Positions 12,161 to 24,497 of a DNA stretch of 64,000 nt are shown in pieces. Source of the stretch: Antennarius striatus (lineage: Eukaryota > Chordata > Actinopteri > Lophiiformes > Antennariidae); assembly GCF_040054535.1 (NCBI RefSeq), contig NC_090782.1, positions 24,583,501-24,647,500 of the forward strand, given 5' to 3'. Under the pieces are notes generated by a model. That model was given only the letters and a program-made list of their open reading frames with translations, had not been told where the DNA came from and did no database searches. Position 1 is the stretch's first letter, and each line of letters opens with the position of its first letter. A program made the position numbers and the translations under genes.

Positions 12161-12914
12161 CTGCAGCATTTCAAATATGCAAGACACTCGAAGCATAAAT
12201 GTTTTTGTCAAAATGCCGATAGCCTTTCGGACTTTGGAAGTAAAAAAAAACCAAAACGTCACAAATGGTTTGAATTTGTAGAAAAATGATCTCAAATAAA
12301 ACCAAATGCACGGATTGAAGTGGGCTAAATAACCGACCAATCAGCATCCAGATGATTGTTAATGATGATTTGCGAGCAGGTGTGAAGCAATTGAGGTGTT
12401 TCAGACGTTCATCATGAAAAAAAACAAAAAACACTTCAAAATAAAAGACAGTTTATTTGATTTTATTCATTCTGGTTAAATTAAAGCGTTTCAAGCGTCT
12501 CAAACGTCCTGGTTTCTAGTGTAATTCGTCTCAGAGCTTCTCCACCACCTGTGTCTGCCTTTATTGGTGTCACCTGTGCCTCGTTTCCCTTCTCCCTATT
12601 TAATGTGTTCGTTTCTCTGCTTCTGTTTCACCATCCAGTCATCAACTGAATGGGTTGAATCGAACAGCGTTCACTTTTTAAAATCCTATTTATTTAACAA
12701 GATTTGTCCCAAGGATGGACGATGAACGAATCTTTAACTTACGGGCACTGATTCGGTACAAAAGAACCTGTTTCTGCTCTAGAGAACCTCTAGAGAACTG
12801 AGAATGTCCATTAATTCTGGAAATGCTGATCTTGACTTAAATAATTTATTTTAAGGTTTCACTTAAAGTCGTACTAGTATAAAAGAAGTCATGAGATTTC
12901 CCAGTATACAATCA

Positions 12915-13040
12915 TTCAATTCAATTAAAAAAACTTCATTAGTCCCCAACGGGCAATTTAAAGCACATAAAGCAGGTGTAAAAATGCAAATGTAAACAGT
13001 GTAAACAAACCATAAATATAATATAAATTATTAAAACTAT
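12915..13040. repeat. Dispersed repeat, copy 1
   Basis: Shares an ordered series of blocks with 50,931-51,040: AATTCAATT, an A-rich run, CTTCATTAGTCCCCAA, AAAGCACATAAAGCAGG and AACAGTGTAAACAAAC. The block 'TTTATTxGTCCCCAA' is typical of a teleost LINE/SINE 3' region. The copies are diverged, so both are old. Confidence 0.7.
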
Positions 13041-14086
13041 GATATTAATTATTATTATTATTATTATTAATAAAGAAACTATAGTGGTCTGAGTCTAGAA
13101 CCTTGTGGAACTCCTTTACGGATCCGTACCACCTTCAGCCAAAGTTCTCAGTCTATACCTGCAGAAAAAAGTTGCTAAAAGACCGCAAACTGGAACATCA
13201 TGGCCGACAGAACCAAGCTCCTCCTACAGGCCCATAAATGGTATTTTATGTTCATTTAAAGAGACAGGAGGTCGGTACGTTTATTGTTAGCGTAGATGTT
13301 TCTTCAGCTGAATTCTGGTGTCTATTTCTGACGAATCATCTCTAAGTCGTCGCTCTTTCTGTTCAGCCGTCGCGTAGCTCTGGACTTCAATGCATTCATC
13401 AAAATATTAAATTGGGAAAGATTTTACAAGTGATTAACGACATCAATGCCCCCCCCCCACCCCGCGAGCCAACAACTTCCTGTCAGCTCTACTTGAATGA
13501 GAGTAAATAACGTGACTCACGACGCCTGTTAATCATCAGCCGAGTCTTTTCACTGGCAACACGTCGGACTGCAGGAACGGTTTTGTTGGAGGTGTTTTTC
13601 TGTTTTTCATGCTGATCAAACAGCCTGGGGGGGTTTTGTCCTGAGGTAACCGAGGCGATGACAACGAAGAAGAAGAAAACGGAGACGCGTGCAGGATGCA
13701 TGTCGGCCTCAATTTATTCCTCATGAAGCCAATAAGGCGATAGAACTCGTGAACGTCGGTTGCGGCTCCTGACCCGGTTTAGCCTCGGACTCGTCCCGGT
13801 TTGTCCCCCCGAGGACACGGAGGAGGAGAGGAAGCGTTCGCTGACTCCGGGACAAAAGGGCATTGTCTCGGCGTCCCGCGTTCACACGAGGACAACAATG
13901 AGACAGGGGAGGACGGATCCCACTCAAGGCTACGCGTTCTGTCTCCTGGAGGCCATCTGAGCGCGCTCAGTTCTCGCCGGGACAAAGACAGGAAGTCATA
14001 AAGTGATGGACGTGATGCTGGGAGGACTGGGAGAGTTTTGTCTCACCAGTGTCTGTGAACACCTGGGAAACATCATAACTTCACAG
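13041..14086. other. Intergenic, no gene recognised
   Basis: An ATT-repeat patch at 13,045-13,070 is followed by unique-looking sequence. Short frames around 13,490-14,000 overlap on both strands and show no family features. Confidence 0.45.
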
Positions 14087-15111
14087 CAGGGGGGGTCCAA
14101 CTCATTTTTATCAAGGGCCACATCAGCATCATGACTGTAATCAAAGGGCCAGATGTAACTAATAAATGTAACTAAATGTAACTCAGTGTAATGTAACTAA
14201 ATGTAACTACTCCTTAATGTAACTAATAAATGTAACTAAATGTAACTCAGTGTAATGTAACTAAATGTAACTACTCCTGAATGTAACTAATAAATGTAAC
14301 TAAATGTAACTCAGTGTAATGTAACTAAATGTAACTACTCCTTAATGTAACTAATAAATGTAACTAAATGTAACTCAGTGTAATGTAACTAAATGTAACT
14401 ACTCCTTAATGTAACTAATAAATGTAACTAAATGTAACTCAGTGTAATGTAACTAAATGTAACTACTCCTTAATGTAACTAATAAATGTAACTAAATGTA
14501 ACTCAGTGTAATGTAACTAAATGTAACTACTCCTTAATGTAACTAATAAATGTAACTAAATGTAACTCAGTGTAATGTAACTAAATGTAACTACTCCTTA
14601 ATGTAACTAATAAATGTAACTAAATGTAACTCAGTGTAATGTAACTAAATGTAACTACTCCTTAATGTAACTAATAAATGTAACTAAATGTAACTCAGTG
14701 TAATGTAACTAAATGTAACTACTCCTTAATGTTAAATAACTGAATTTCTGACTGATTCTAGTTCCAAACATTACAGTTAGACAGAAAAAACATGTTTGTT
14801 TGTTTCTCTGTTCTAACATAAATCCTTTTCATTTGTCAGGTTATTAAACCCACAGAACTCCATCAATCAAGGATCAAACTATCAATCAAGAAAGAAAAAT
14901 AACATCAGACACAAGTTAGGACGTTAACTTTGTTCACTACGTTTAGTCAGAGTTAAGATGGACTGAACTGCTGCATTGTGGGAAATGTAGTTTTTGGTCA
15001 AAGAACACTTTTGACCTGATTTTTAGACACTGAACCTTAATGCTCTCACGGGCCACATAAAATGATGTGGAGGGCCCCATTTGGTCCCCGGGGCCATGAG
15101 TTTGACACATG
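14087..15111. mobile_element. Probable non-autonomous hAT-like DNA transposon
   Basis: The left end begins CAGGGGGGGTCCAACTCAT and soon reads AAGGGCCACATCAGC. The right end reads GGGCCACATAAAATG, then CCATGAGTTTGACACATG. These are inverted versions of one terminal sequence ('CAGGGGTGTCAAACTCAT...GGGCCACAT'), widespread in vertebrate hAT-type elements. No transposase frame is present, and I could not see a clear 8-bp target duplication, so the exact ends are uncertain. Most of the left half is the 64-bp minisatellite described separately. Confidence 0.55.
14153..14731. repeat. 64-bp minisatellite, about nine copies
   Basis: The unit contains five ATGTAACT words followed by different spacers (AATAA, AA, CAGTGTA, AA, ACTCCTTA). 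Copies are nearly identical; the only difference I noticed is CCTTAA versus CCTGAA in one copy. The near identity points to recent expansion or homogenisation. Confidence 0.95.
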
Positions 15112-15620
15112 TTATTTTAACAGGTCTTCAGAGGTTGGATGGGGACTATTTTCTGCTGCGGATTAATACGCACTGGGTGTCATGTTGCTCTGTAGAATTT
15201 ATAAATTATGTAGAATAATAATTATTTTGTTAACGGTGAAAAATTAGATAAAAAATGGACCCCGTCTAAACGCTGGATTCATCTCGTCGTCTGTTTCCAG
15301 CAGATGGTGGGACGAGTGAAAGCAGAACAAAGTCGCCTCCAGCTTCACCCACTTTCTGTTTGGGGGGGTGGCGGGGGGGTGTCCTCTACGCCGCTGAGGT
15401 CGGCGTTTTCCTGACAGATGTTCGACGTGAATGGATCCAAGCTGGTTAATTAAAAAAACAGACGATTGGCTGCTAATTGAGCGTCTGCAGCCCCCCCCCC
15501 ACCCCAGCACCCTCCCTAGCCCTGATGCCCCCCCTCAACCCCCATCCTGCTGGGGTCTGCTGGGCCTCGCTGGACCAGCTGCTGCCTGTCTGAGGTTCCC
15601 AGAGTCCCCAGCAGCTTCCC
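15112..15620. other. Intergenic, no gene recognised
   Basis: Includes G- and C-runs at 15,361-15,385 and 15,490-15,500. No coding features are seen. Confidence 0.45.
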
Positions 15621-15656
<36 letters not shown>

Positions 15657-15667
15657 CCATCATCATC
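15621..15667. repeat. (ATC)n microsatellite
   Basis: About fifteen ATC units with two substitutions near the right end. Confidence 0.95.
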
Positions 15668-16721
15668 GTCACCTCAGAATTCAACCTGATTTGCACTCAA
15701 GTGGGAATAAAACCTCCAATCTGAAGCAAGAGGGAGGAGCTTATTGAGGAGCTGGTTAGCTTAACAGAACTAACTAGCTAACAGCTAAGCTAGCTGACCT
15801 CTGCTAATGTTTGCTAATAGGGGCGGAGTCCCGTTAGAAGGAATATTTCCTCCATGAACAAATGTGCATTTTTATTCCAAACAGAAACCTATTGTCTGTT
15901 TCCTGTTGGTAGCTCCGCCTCCTCCATTCAGAGCCACACCCCCTCCCTCTCTGACCGGCGTGCTCCTCTAATGAGGCCTGCGGGGAGCGTGGCGTTCCTG
16001 CAGGAACGCGCCGTGTTCAGGGATTAATGGCGTGTTTTGGTTTCATCTGGAACTCGGTGACCTTTCACCCGAACAAGGAGCGCCGCCTCGGAGGAGCGCG
16101 GCGTTCTGGACGTCGATGCTCCTCCTCAGATAATCATTAAATACGTTTTAACCCTTCGCCTGCCTGCCTGCTCCTGGTCCGGGTCTCTGGCTGACCCTTG
16201 ACCCCGACACCCCGTCCTGTTGGGTGGATCTGCTCCCATCCAGACTACATTTCCCATGAGGCCTCAGGTGAGGTATGAAACTGATGTATGGAAACATTCC
16301 TGCAGGGTGTTGCAGGAATGTTCCACCCCCCCCCCCCCATTTCTTGGTTTTTCCAGCCGTTTAAAGGAAATCCTCTGTTGCTATCTGTCCATCACCCCCC
16401 TCTCTCTTTGGCTCCACCCCTCTTTTTCTCGCTCTCTTTGGCTCCGCCCCCTCTTTCTCTCCTTGTAAACAAATTTCTGGAACTGAAGCCAGATTGCAAA
16501 CCTGCTGGAAACTGAAACCCTGTGGAGCTTCTGGGAAGGAGAACCAACACGAAGTTGTTCCCTGTGATTCCATGTCCTCATCACAGATCTGACGTCTGAC
16601 CTCTGACCTCTGTTGTTCTTCACAGAAATCAGATTAAATCTGGGTGAAAGTTTCAAACAATAAATAACAAAAAATAACATTTTCTTCCTCAATAATGATG
16701 CACCATTCAAGTCACCAGTGT

Positions 16722-16932
16722 AAACAGGAACAAAGAGGAACAAACTGGAACAAACTGGAACAAACAGGAACAAACAGGAAAAAACAGAAACAAACAGGAA
16801 CAAACAGAAAAAAACAGGAACAAATAGGAACAAATAGGAACAAACAGAAACAAACAGGAACAAGAGAAAAAAAAGGAACAGACAGAAACAAACAGGAACA
16901 AACAAGAACAAACAGAAACAAACAGGAACAAA
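16722..16932. repeat. Minisatellite with a 10-bp AACAGGAACA-type unit
   Basis: About twenty variable copies of AAACAGGAAC, almost C/T-free on the plus strand. The purine-rich strand bias gives phenylalanine/leucine/cysteine-rich frames on the minus strand that are not real proteins. Confidence 0.9.
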
Positions 16933-17289
16933 TGTTATTCAAATTCAGTTTATTCTTTTTCTCATGAGTCAGAGGTTCGGGCCGAACCGGGGAAGTTCCT
17001 GATTCCCCGGAATAATTCCTTCCATTGCTGACATTCCTGGAATGTTTGACCTCCTCTACTTCCTTTGTTTCGGCTCACAGTGGATCGTTTCCAGTAACGC
17101 TTCTTCAGCCAACTACCTGCTTCCTTATATGGTCGCTCGACAGGATCTGCGAAAAAATAAAAGCCTAGAAAAAAAACCATCACTTCCAGAACAGACGGAA
17201 AGATTCAGTCAGAAATACTGAAAGTGAAACTAAGGTTTTATTTTGTGGAAGAACTCCAGATAGAAACCCAAACAGCTCAGCAGACTCAT

Positions 17290-17343
17290 CCACCCCCACC
17301 ACCACCCCCACCCCCACCACCACCCCCACCACCACCACCCCCA
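17290..17343. repeat. CCACCC/CCACCA repeat
   Basis: Fifty-four bases of CCA and CCC words. The complement is G-rich with many GGG runs and could form a G-quadruplex. Confidence 0.9.
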
Positions 17344-18540
17344 TGTAGACTTACATGCATGATGTCATAAACATGATGAACTCGGGGGTCCACACATGTC
17401 TGCACATATGGAGGGGTACAAGTAGGTTTGAATGCCGTAGCAACAGTAACTAGGGGAAGGGGGGGTGCACACTGGGAAACCAAGCGTCTCCCGTAGCAAC
17501 AGTGTGTTGTTTGGGAATCCCCGGCTGCTGCTGATGGAGGCCAGCATTGGTGGGGGGGCGGGGGGTGTCTGGGGGGGGTCGGCCTGTTAAAGAACCATCA
17601 AACGTTTTCTGCATATTGCCAAGTCATGATTAGCGCTGACGGCGTTCCACACACGCTCCGACTGTTGCCCCGTTGCCATGCCGACTGGTAAACAACTGGT
17701 TTGGGTTGCAGTAAAAGACCCTCGTAACTCCGACTGAGGCGAGGAAGGTGGACCCCGGGGGGGTTCTGAGTGTCTGAGTGGGGGGGGGGGGTCACTCCTG
17801 TAAGTGAAGGAAGCCTGGTTCTGATTGGTCCAGACGTGACGGCGTCCCGGCGGCTGACGGAGGTCGGGATTAGAAGCCAGACTGACTGAACTTCAGCAGA
17901 TGTCAAGCGGGATTAACGGGGTGACGCCCAGCCGTTAATCCGCTGAGTCGGGTTTAATTAAACGAGTCGAGTCTAACCAGACTTTCTGTTTCCCATGTGT
18001 TCAGCTTTAATTAATAATTTTGCGTCTTATTTTGAAGTTCCACTTCCTGTGTCTTCTGTGCCTGTTGGGTAAACAGCTTCATCCAGTGTGAACTCTCCAG
18101 ACCTCGTCTTGTTTTTGTGTTTCTGCTATTTAAAGCGTTTGGGGGGGGTGTTGTTGGGTCGCAGCCCGGGGGCGTCGGCTTCTCCTTGATGACCTCTTCA
18201 AGTCCTCACAGCTAAATTGGACTCTTTCAACCGCTGCTAAACAGCTGCAGGGCACAAAGCGGCCCCTGATTGGCTCCTCGCTCGGACAAAGACAGACATT
18301 GATGGGGCGGCATGTGACGCCGTGACTAACCAATCACACGCGTTACATCATGTCATCATCGGGTCGCGTCTTTTGTGGTCGACCCCAGACGCCTCGTGTT
18401 GGAAGAACCTGACCGTCACATGTTCTTCGTCACGCGTGTTTCACCTCCTGCAGGCGTCCGGCTGGACAAATGCCGGGGTCAGATCGTGTGACAAACAAAG
18501 AAACAGAACCGGATTGAACCTGGTTCAAAATCTGGTTTAA

Positions 18541-19045
18541 CCTGAACCAGATCTGAACTGATCTGAACCGGATCTGAATCAATCTGGGTCTGAATTGATC
18601 AAATTCACAACGTGGATTAGCCTGAAACGGATCTGAACCAATCTAATTCACAATCTGGATTAGCCTGAAACGGTTATGCATCAATCTAATTTGCAATCTG
18701 GATTAACCTGAAACGGATCTGAACCGATCTAATTCACAATCTGGATTAGCCTGAAACGGTTATGCATCAATCTAATTTGATATCTGGATTAACCTGAAAC
18801 GGATCTGAACCGATCTAATTCACAATCTGGATTAGCCTGAAACGGATCGCATCAATCTAATTCACAATCTGGATTAACCTGAAACGGATCTGAACCGATC
18901 TGAATCACAATCTGGATTAGCCTGAAACGGATCTGAACCAATCTAATTCACAATCTGGATTAGCCTGAAACGGATCTGAAACGATCTGAAACGATCTGAT
19001 TCATAATCTGGTTTAACCTGAAACAGAACTGAATCAATCTGGTTC
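18541..19045. repeat. 43-bp imperfect minisatellite
   Basis: Roughly eleven diverged copies of a unit built from CCTGAAACGGATCTGAACC, then GATCTAATTCAC and AATCTGGATTAG. Some copies carry TTATGCATCAATC in the middle. Copies differ by substitutions and small indels, so this array is older than the one at 14,153. Confidence 0.9.
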
Positions 19046-19447
19046 ATGATCCGGTTTACCAAAAGTACCAAAAAACAGCCAAAGTAGGTCAGGGCTGTAA
19101 GGGTTAAATGTCTCTGACGTCCATCAATGCGACAACGTACTGTCCTGGCAGGACAACGCCAGATTGTTGCCACGGAAACGCAAAACAGTAATAATAATTA
19201 TGCAACCATCAAGAGACAAAGTCGCCGTTTTTTGTTTATTACGTGAAGAAATAGTAAAAAGGCTTAAAATAATAACCACACTCCTAAAGAATATGCACAA
19301 TGCGTTGCCATGGAAACGCCAAGCTGTATGTGTTCGTTTGGGACGTGAATAAACAACAATAAATAAACAACATCCCTGCAAGACATGTTCCGAGTCGGTC
19401 TGAAAACACGTTGGTCAGACGACAGAACAAAGATCACGAGACCATGT

Positions 19448-19448
<1 letters not shown>

Positions 19449-19509
<61 letters not shown>
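19449..19509. repeat. (AC)n microsatellite
   Basis: Sixty-one bases with a single CG interruption at the right end. Confidence 0.95.
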
Positions 19510-20169
19510 GGGGTCAGCGTAGTCACTTGTAAAGTGCATGCTCTCAGATCACATGACAGCTCCCTCGTGTTGCCGTGGTGTCGTTGTCACCAACAGTCGT
19601 CCACTGCCCCCCCCCTACCCCAACAAAGACCTCTTTATCCCTGAGCATCGCCTCTCAGGCGCTGCCGCCACCCTACACTCGCCTGTCAGGGCGTCCTGCT
19701 CCGGGTGTTTCCCTTTCATAACAAACACCAGGACTCAGGAGGAGGGGGTGATGAGGGAGGATGAGGGAGTCCCGTTGCTAGGCGACGCCATCACCAACCC
19801 GGGTCACGGCGATCAGACAACAAGACGTCCAGCTGTGACTCAACTGTGAGAGAGTCTTTCCTGCCAGACGACGAACAGGGGGAAAACAACGCCCGTCTGT
19901 GAATTCAGCGTCCAGAGAAACACCACGAATCAGCAAAAACGGAACTGCTGAGTCATCTCTGGGTTTGTGAACCTCCAGCAGGGATGATGGGAAGTTAGGA
20001 TGACTCAGCTCGAACCCGAGGCCACCTGTGGCTCTACTCTCCTTCTCCTTCCTCACAGATAGATTCAGACGTTTTAAACGGCTTCAGAAATCTGCTGACT
20101 CATCAGGGCAAAAACAATAAAACAACAACAAACAGGTTGCTGCTGCAGGCACACACACTCCTTATATGG

Positions 20170-20171
<2 letters not shown>

Positions 20172-20212
<41 letters not shown>
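20172..20212. repeat. (GT)n microsatellite
   Basis: Forty-one bases, perfect. Confidence 0.95.
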
Positions 20213-20213
<1 letters not shown>

Positions 20214-20326
20214 TGATTCAGAGAGGAGAAAGCAGACACGATGACATCATCAGCAACATCTGGAAACATGAGAGAAAGTGTGTGAGACATGATGTCTGAC
20301 CCGCCGTGTCATCGGTCGGTACGACT

Positions 20327-20328
<2 letters not shown>

Positions 20329-20405
<77 letters not shown>
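20329..20405. repeat. (GT)n microsatellite
   Basis: Seventy-seven bases, perfect, same orientation as the array 120 bases upstream. Confidence 0.97.
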
Positions 20406-20407
<2 letters not shown>

Positions 20408-20474
20408 TACACAAGTTCAAATGCAAATAAGTTGAACTAGACTAGCAGCAGTTAGCAATTTGTGGCAGTTATTA

Positions 20475-20560
20475 GCAGTTAGTAGCGGTTAGTAGCGGTT
20501 AGTAGCGGTTAGTAGCGGTTAGTAGCGGTTAGTAGCGGTTAGTTAGTTAGTAGCAGCTAA
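20475..20560. repeat. 10-bp tandem repeat AGTAGCGGTT
   Basis: Six perfect copies at 20,481-20,540, with degenerate copies (AGCAGTT, AGTTAGT) on both sides. It looks like a local expansion of the TTAGC-type words common in this region. Confidence 0.95.
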
Positions 20561-20656
20561 CCGACACCCTGGGAATGAGACTCTCTCTCGTTCCCCGTCC
20601 CTCCATGAGAACAGCCCCTCCCACGCACGTTCTTAGAAATCCCTCTGAAACCCCAG

Positions 20657-20658
<2 letters not shown>

Positions 20659-20752
<94 letters not shown>
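20659..20752. repeat. (AC)n microsatellite
   Basis: Ninety-four bases, perfect. Faces the GT array at 20,866 in inverted orientation. Confidence 0.97.
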
Positions 20753-20754
<2 letters not shown>

Positions 20755-20858
20755 GGAGCTGAATGCCTGGCCTTTGTTACACCATCAAGCGGCCCACCCA
20801 GGAACCAGGACTCCGTCTGCACATTTCTAGGAATTCCACCTGAACTTTGACTCCCTAG

Positions 20859-20865
<7 letters not shown>

Positions 20866-20915
<50 letters not shown>

Positions 20916-20948
20916 TGCGTGTGTGCGTGCGTGTGTGTGTGTGTGTGT
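20866..20948. repeat. (GT)n microsatellite with GC interruptions
   Basis: Eighty-three bases with several GCGTGC interruptions in the middle. Confidence 0.96.
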
Positions 20949-21365
20949 CGTCTCCACAGTGGGATCTTTGTGTATCCAGGTCAGCTCGGCTCCGTCTCAG
21001 CGTGCGTCAGCCGCTCAGAGTCATTAAACCGATATGAAGTCCCACTAACAACGGAGACCCACACCTCCACTCTGGTGGAGAGTAATCGAGTACATTTACT
21101 CCAGTACTCCACCGTAATCCATAAGGACAACGGCAGAGGCAGCGTTTTCTAGAGATTACGATCTGGAAAACGTTTTCAGAAGTTTGTGTTCAGGACCGAT
21201 ATCGTAAAAAAAACCGACAACGAAAGGAAACGTTGTCATGGAAACGTTATTGTACTCTAACGCCGTTTGTTGTTGAGTTTACTGATGGTTCATCACAACG
21301 GTCCAGTTTACTTCATTCTGTCGTCTTTATACTTTATTTCTTTCTGCAGACTCTGAGTCAACCAG

Positions 21366-21366
<1 letters not shown>

Positions 21367-21460
<94 letters not shown>
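21367..21460. repeat. (TG)n microsatellite
   Basis: Ninety-four bases, perfect. Pairs in inverted orientation with the CA array 80 bases downstream. Confidence 0.97.
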
Positions 21461-21462
<2 letters not shown>

Positions 21463-21538
21463 TCAGGTCCACTCTGCTGGTGGTTGTGGACGGTTTACAG
21501 TTAGTTTACTGTTCCTGTAATTGGAAGGTATTTCCTCA

Positions 21539-21539
<1 letters not shown>

Positions 21540-21611
<72 letters not shown>
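21540..21611. repeat. (CA)n microsatellite
   Basis: Seventy-two bases, perfect. Confidence 0.97.
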
Positions 21612-21613
<2 letters not shown>

Positions 21614-22517
21614 TCCGTCCCTTCTTCCCAGGAATAGAAAGTGGGGCTCTCTGACGCTTCAGACTCTCTTCGGGTTTCCAGGAATAAAAACGAGCCTCAA
21701 CTTTTCCAAACAGGAAGGATTTTCCTGAAGTGGCGCCAATCTGAGGGGGCGTGGCCTCAAGGCGGCGGCGCGTTCTTCTCAGAACGCCTCACGTCTTCCA
21801 TCCCCCCACTAAGAAGGAATGACTGAACTCACATTTGATTTTACCTCTTCTTAATCCTCATCCTCCTTTTCGGGACGCGACCCCGACGCGACCTTTTGGG
21901 GGCGTGTCCTGCACCGACCTCCATACCGCCCCCTGCTGGTCGTAGGTGTTGGACGGCGATCATCGTGTGGGTGTGTGGCCCGGTTCAGGGCAACACACAC
22001 ACACCTGTGTACACACGAGGCCAGAGCCCCGCCTTCACACACCTGTCCGTCCTTGAGCTGCAGGATGTGATCGATAGCTGATAACAGAGGTGCCTGATGG
22101 GAAACGCGGTCACTGGAACCGAAAAATGTGTTTCAGACGATTACATCACATCGCTGAGAGGCCAGAGTTTCACTGCTACTTCGTTTGTGCTGATCTGATT
22201 CTCCAGACCCCCCCATGAACCCCCAACCCCCCACCCCCGTAATGCCTTCATTACACAACAGGGATAAAAACATGATTTAAAGTGTTTCCGTGGTTACAAG
22301 CTGAAATTAGCACCAGGATTTGACTCGCATGAGTTTCCATTGAACGCCTGCAGACTTTATTCTTTATTTTAAGTTCATTTAACTTCATTAATTCATTTGA
22401 AAAGTTCGTCTTTTGCAAAAAATGATCTTTTATTTTATTTTTCTAACCGCGTTCATCCTGACGATTTAAAACTTGTTAAATAACGGCTTCAGCTCCATTC
22501 AGGCAGCAGCCTAAACA

Positions 22518-22520
<3 letters not shown>

Positions 22521-22598
<78 letters not shown>

Positions 22599-22614
22599 TG
22601 TGTGTGTGTGTGTG
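22521..22614. repeat. (TG)n microsatellite
   Basis: Ninety-four bases with one AG interruption. Confidence 0.97.
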
Positions 22615-22719
22615 GTGATGGGAGGAAAACGTTGGCGCCACAAACGCACGTCCTGCTCTCAGGAGAAAACTTTTTCCTTGAAAGTAATTTGGATGTTTAA
22701 GCCCCGCCCCCCACCCCCA

Positions 22720-22722
<3 letters not shown>

Positions 22723-22780
<58 letters not shown>

Positions 22781-22794
22781 CACACACACACACA
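22723..22794. repeat. (CA)n microsatellite
   Basis: Seventy-two bases with one CG interruption. Inverted partner of the array at 22,521. Confidence 0.97.
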
Positions 22795-23269
22795 GGGTCA
22801 GTTGTCAGCTGACGGAGCGTGTGCGAGCCAGCTGACCGGTGGAAACAGGAAGTGCGTGCTGATTGGCCGATGACAGGCCCGTTGTTCTCCGGCGCGTGAG
22901 ACAAATTTAAAACGTTTCGTTTGACCTTAAATGTTTTGACATGAACACCATCCAGACGTGTTTCTGTGTCAGTGCCACCTACAGGCTGCAGGCTGAACTG
23001 TGACCCCGTTGTTCAAGTTGTTTATAGGGAACCTGAACTCAGCACCGCCCCCCCCCCCCCAATCCTGACGTTGATTTGTAGGTCACCAGTGCCCCCCCTG
23101 ACCCCGGATAACAGGAACCCCACCTCCTTCGGCCTCCACCCTTCCAGGGAGCGCTTGTTTTTGGATCTGGAGCCGGTTTTCTGACTCACTGCTGACATTA
23201 ATAGTTGGATCAGTTAGTCGTCAGTTCAGAGCAGAAAACACTGCTGTTTTCCAGGGAAAACCCCCCAAG

Positions 23270-23370
<101 letters not shown>

Positions 23371-23698
23371 CAGCTGACTGCTGCCTTTGTGTTCCAGACT
23401 GTCCATATAAGGTCACACAGCTCAGACTGTTCTCATTCTATTATTATTTATTATGTTTATGGTTTAATGTATTTGTTTGTTTGTTTTTGTTTTTGTTGTT
23501 TTTGTTTTTGTTTTTGTTTGTTTGTTTGTTTCCATGATGGCATGGACTCAACTCACCTGCATCTGGTCAAACCGCTAAAAAGCTGCAGACCTCTGATTGG
23601 TCGGAGCGCATCAGCGTATGCCACGCCTACGGCACGCTGCACAAGCCCCGCCTCTGTCGGCCATTTTTAATCAGAGGCGCGTGCACACACACAACAGG

Positions 23699-23700
<2 letters not shown>

Positions 23701-23760
<60 letters not shown>
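23701..23760. repeat. (GT)n microsatellite
   Basis: Sixty bases, perfect. Confidence 0.97.
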
Positions 23761-23761
<1 letters not shown>

Positions 23762-23859
23762 GCACGAAGATGATATCACGGCGTCGCGGCGAGACGTTGC
23801 TACGGAAACGGCGGACCTGATGCTGAAGCTGGGTCAAAGCATCTGTGACATGCTAACAC

Positions 23860-23862
<3 letters not shown>

Positions 23863-23954
<92 letters not shown>
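23863..23954. repeat. (AC)n microsatellite
   Basis: Ninety-two bases, perfect. Inverted relative to the array at 23,701. Confidence 0.97.
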
Positions 23955-23956
<2 letters not shown>

Positions 23957-24060
23957 AATAACAACACAATGCTGGCCGGTCGCCACATTTCTTCTTGCAG
24001 AATGATGTCATCGCTCAAAAATGTAGTCTGACATCAGCTTGGGAGCACAGCTGTATGATG

Positions 24061-24061
<1 letters not shown>

Positions 24062-24155
<94 letters not shown>
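24062..24155. repeat. (CA)n microsatellite
   Basis: Ninety-four bases, perfect. Confidence 0.97.
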
Positions 24156-24156
<1 letters not shown>

Positions 24157-24420
24157 CTGATTTGCGGGAAGTGTTGAAGGGGAGCTCAGCCTCATGTGAT
24201 TGGTGACTCAGCTGCTGATGACATCAGCCCTGCCTCTCACGCTGCCACGGGATTGGACGGGTCAAATCGTGAGCCGGGCTCAGCCGACCAATCAGACGAG
24301 GAGGCCGATGGCATGAGAGGGTGGGCGAGCGAGGCGCTGAGTGGGAGAGAGAAAGTGGATCATATGATGTCACCGCCAGAGTAAAAACAGATTACTCATC
24401 TCTATTTAGACCCTCATGTG

Positions 24421-24422
<2 letters not shown>

Positions 24423-24494
<72 letters not shown>
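24423..24494. repeat. (TG)n microsatellite
   Basis: Seventy-two bases, perfect. Confidence 0.97.
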
Positions 24495-24497
<3 letters not shown>

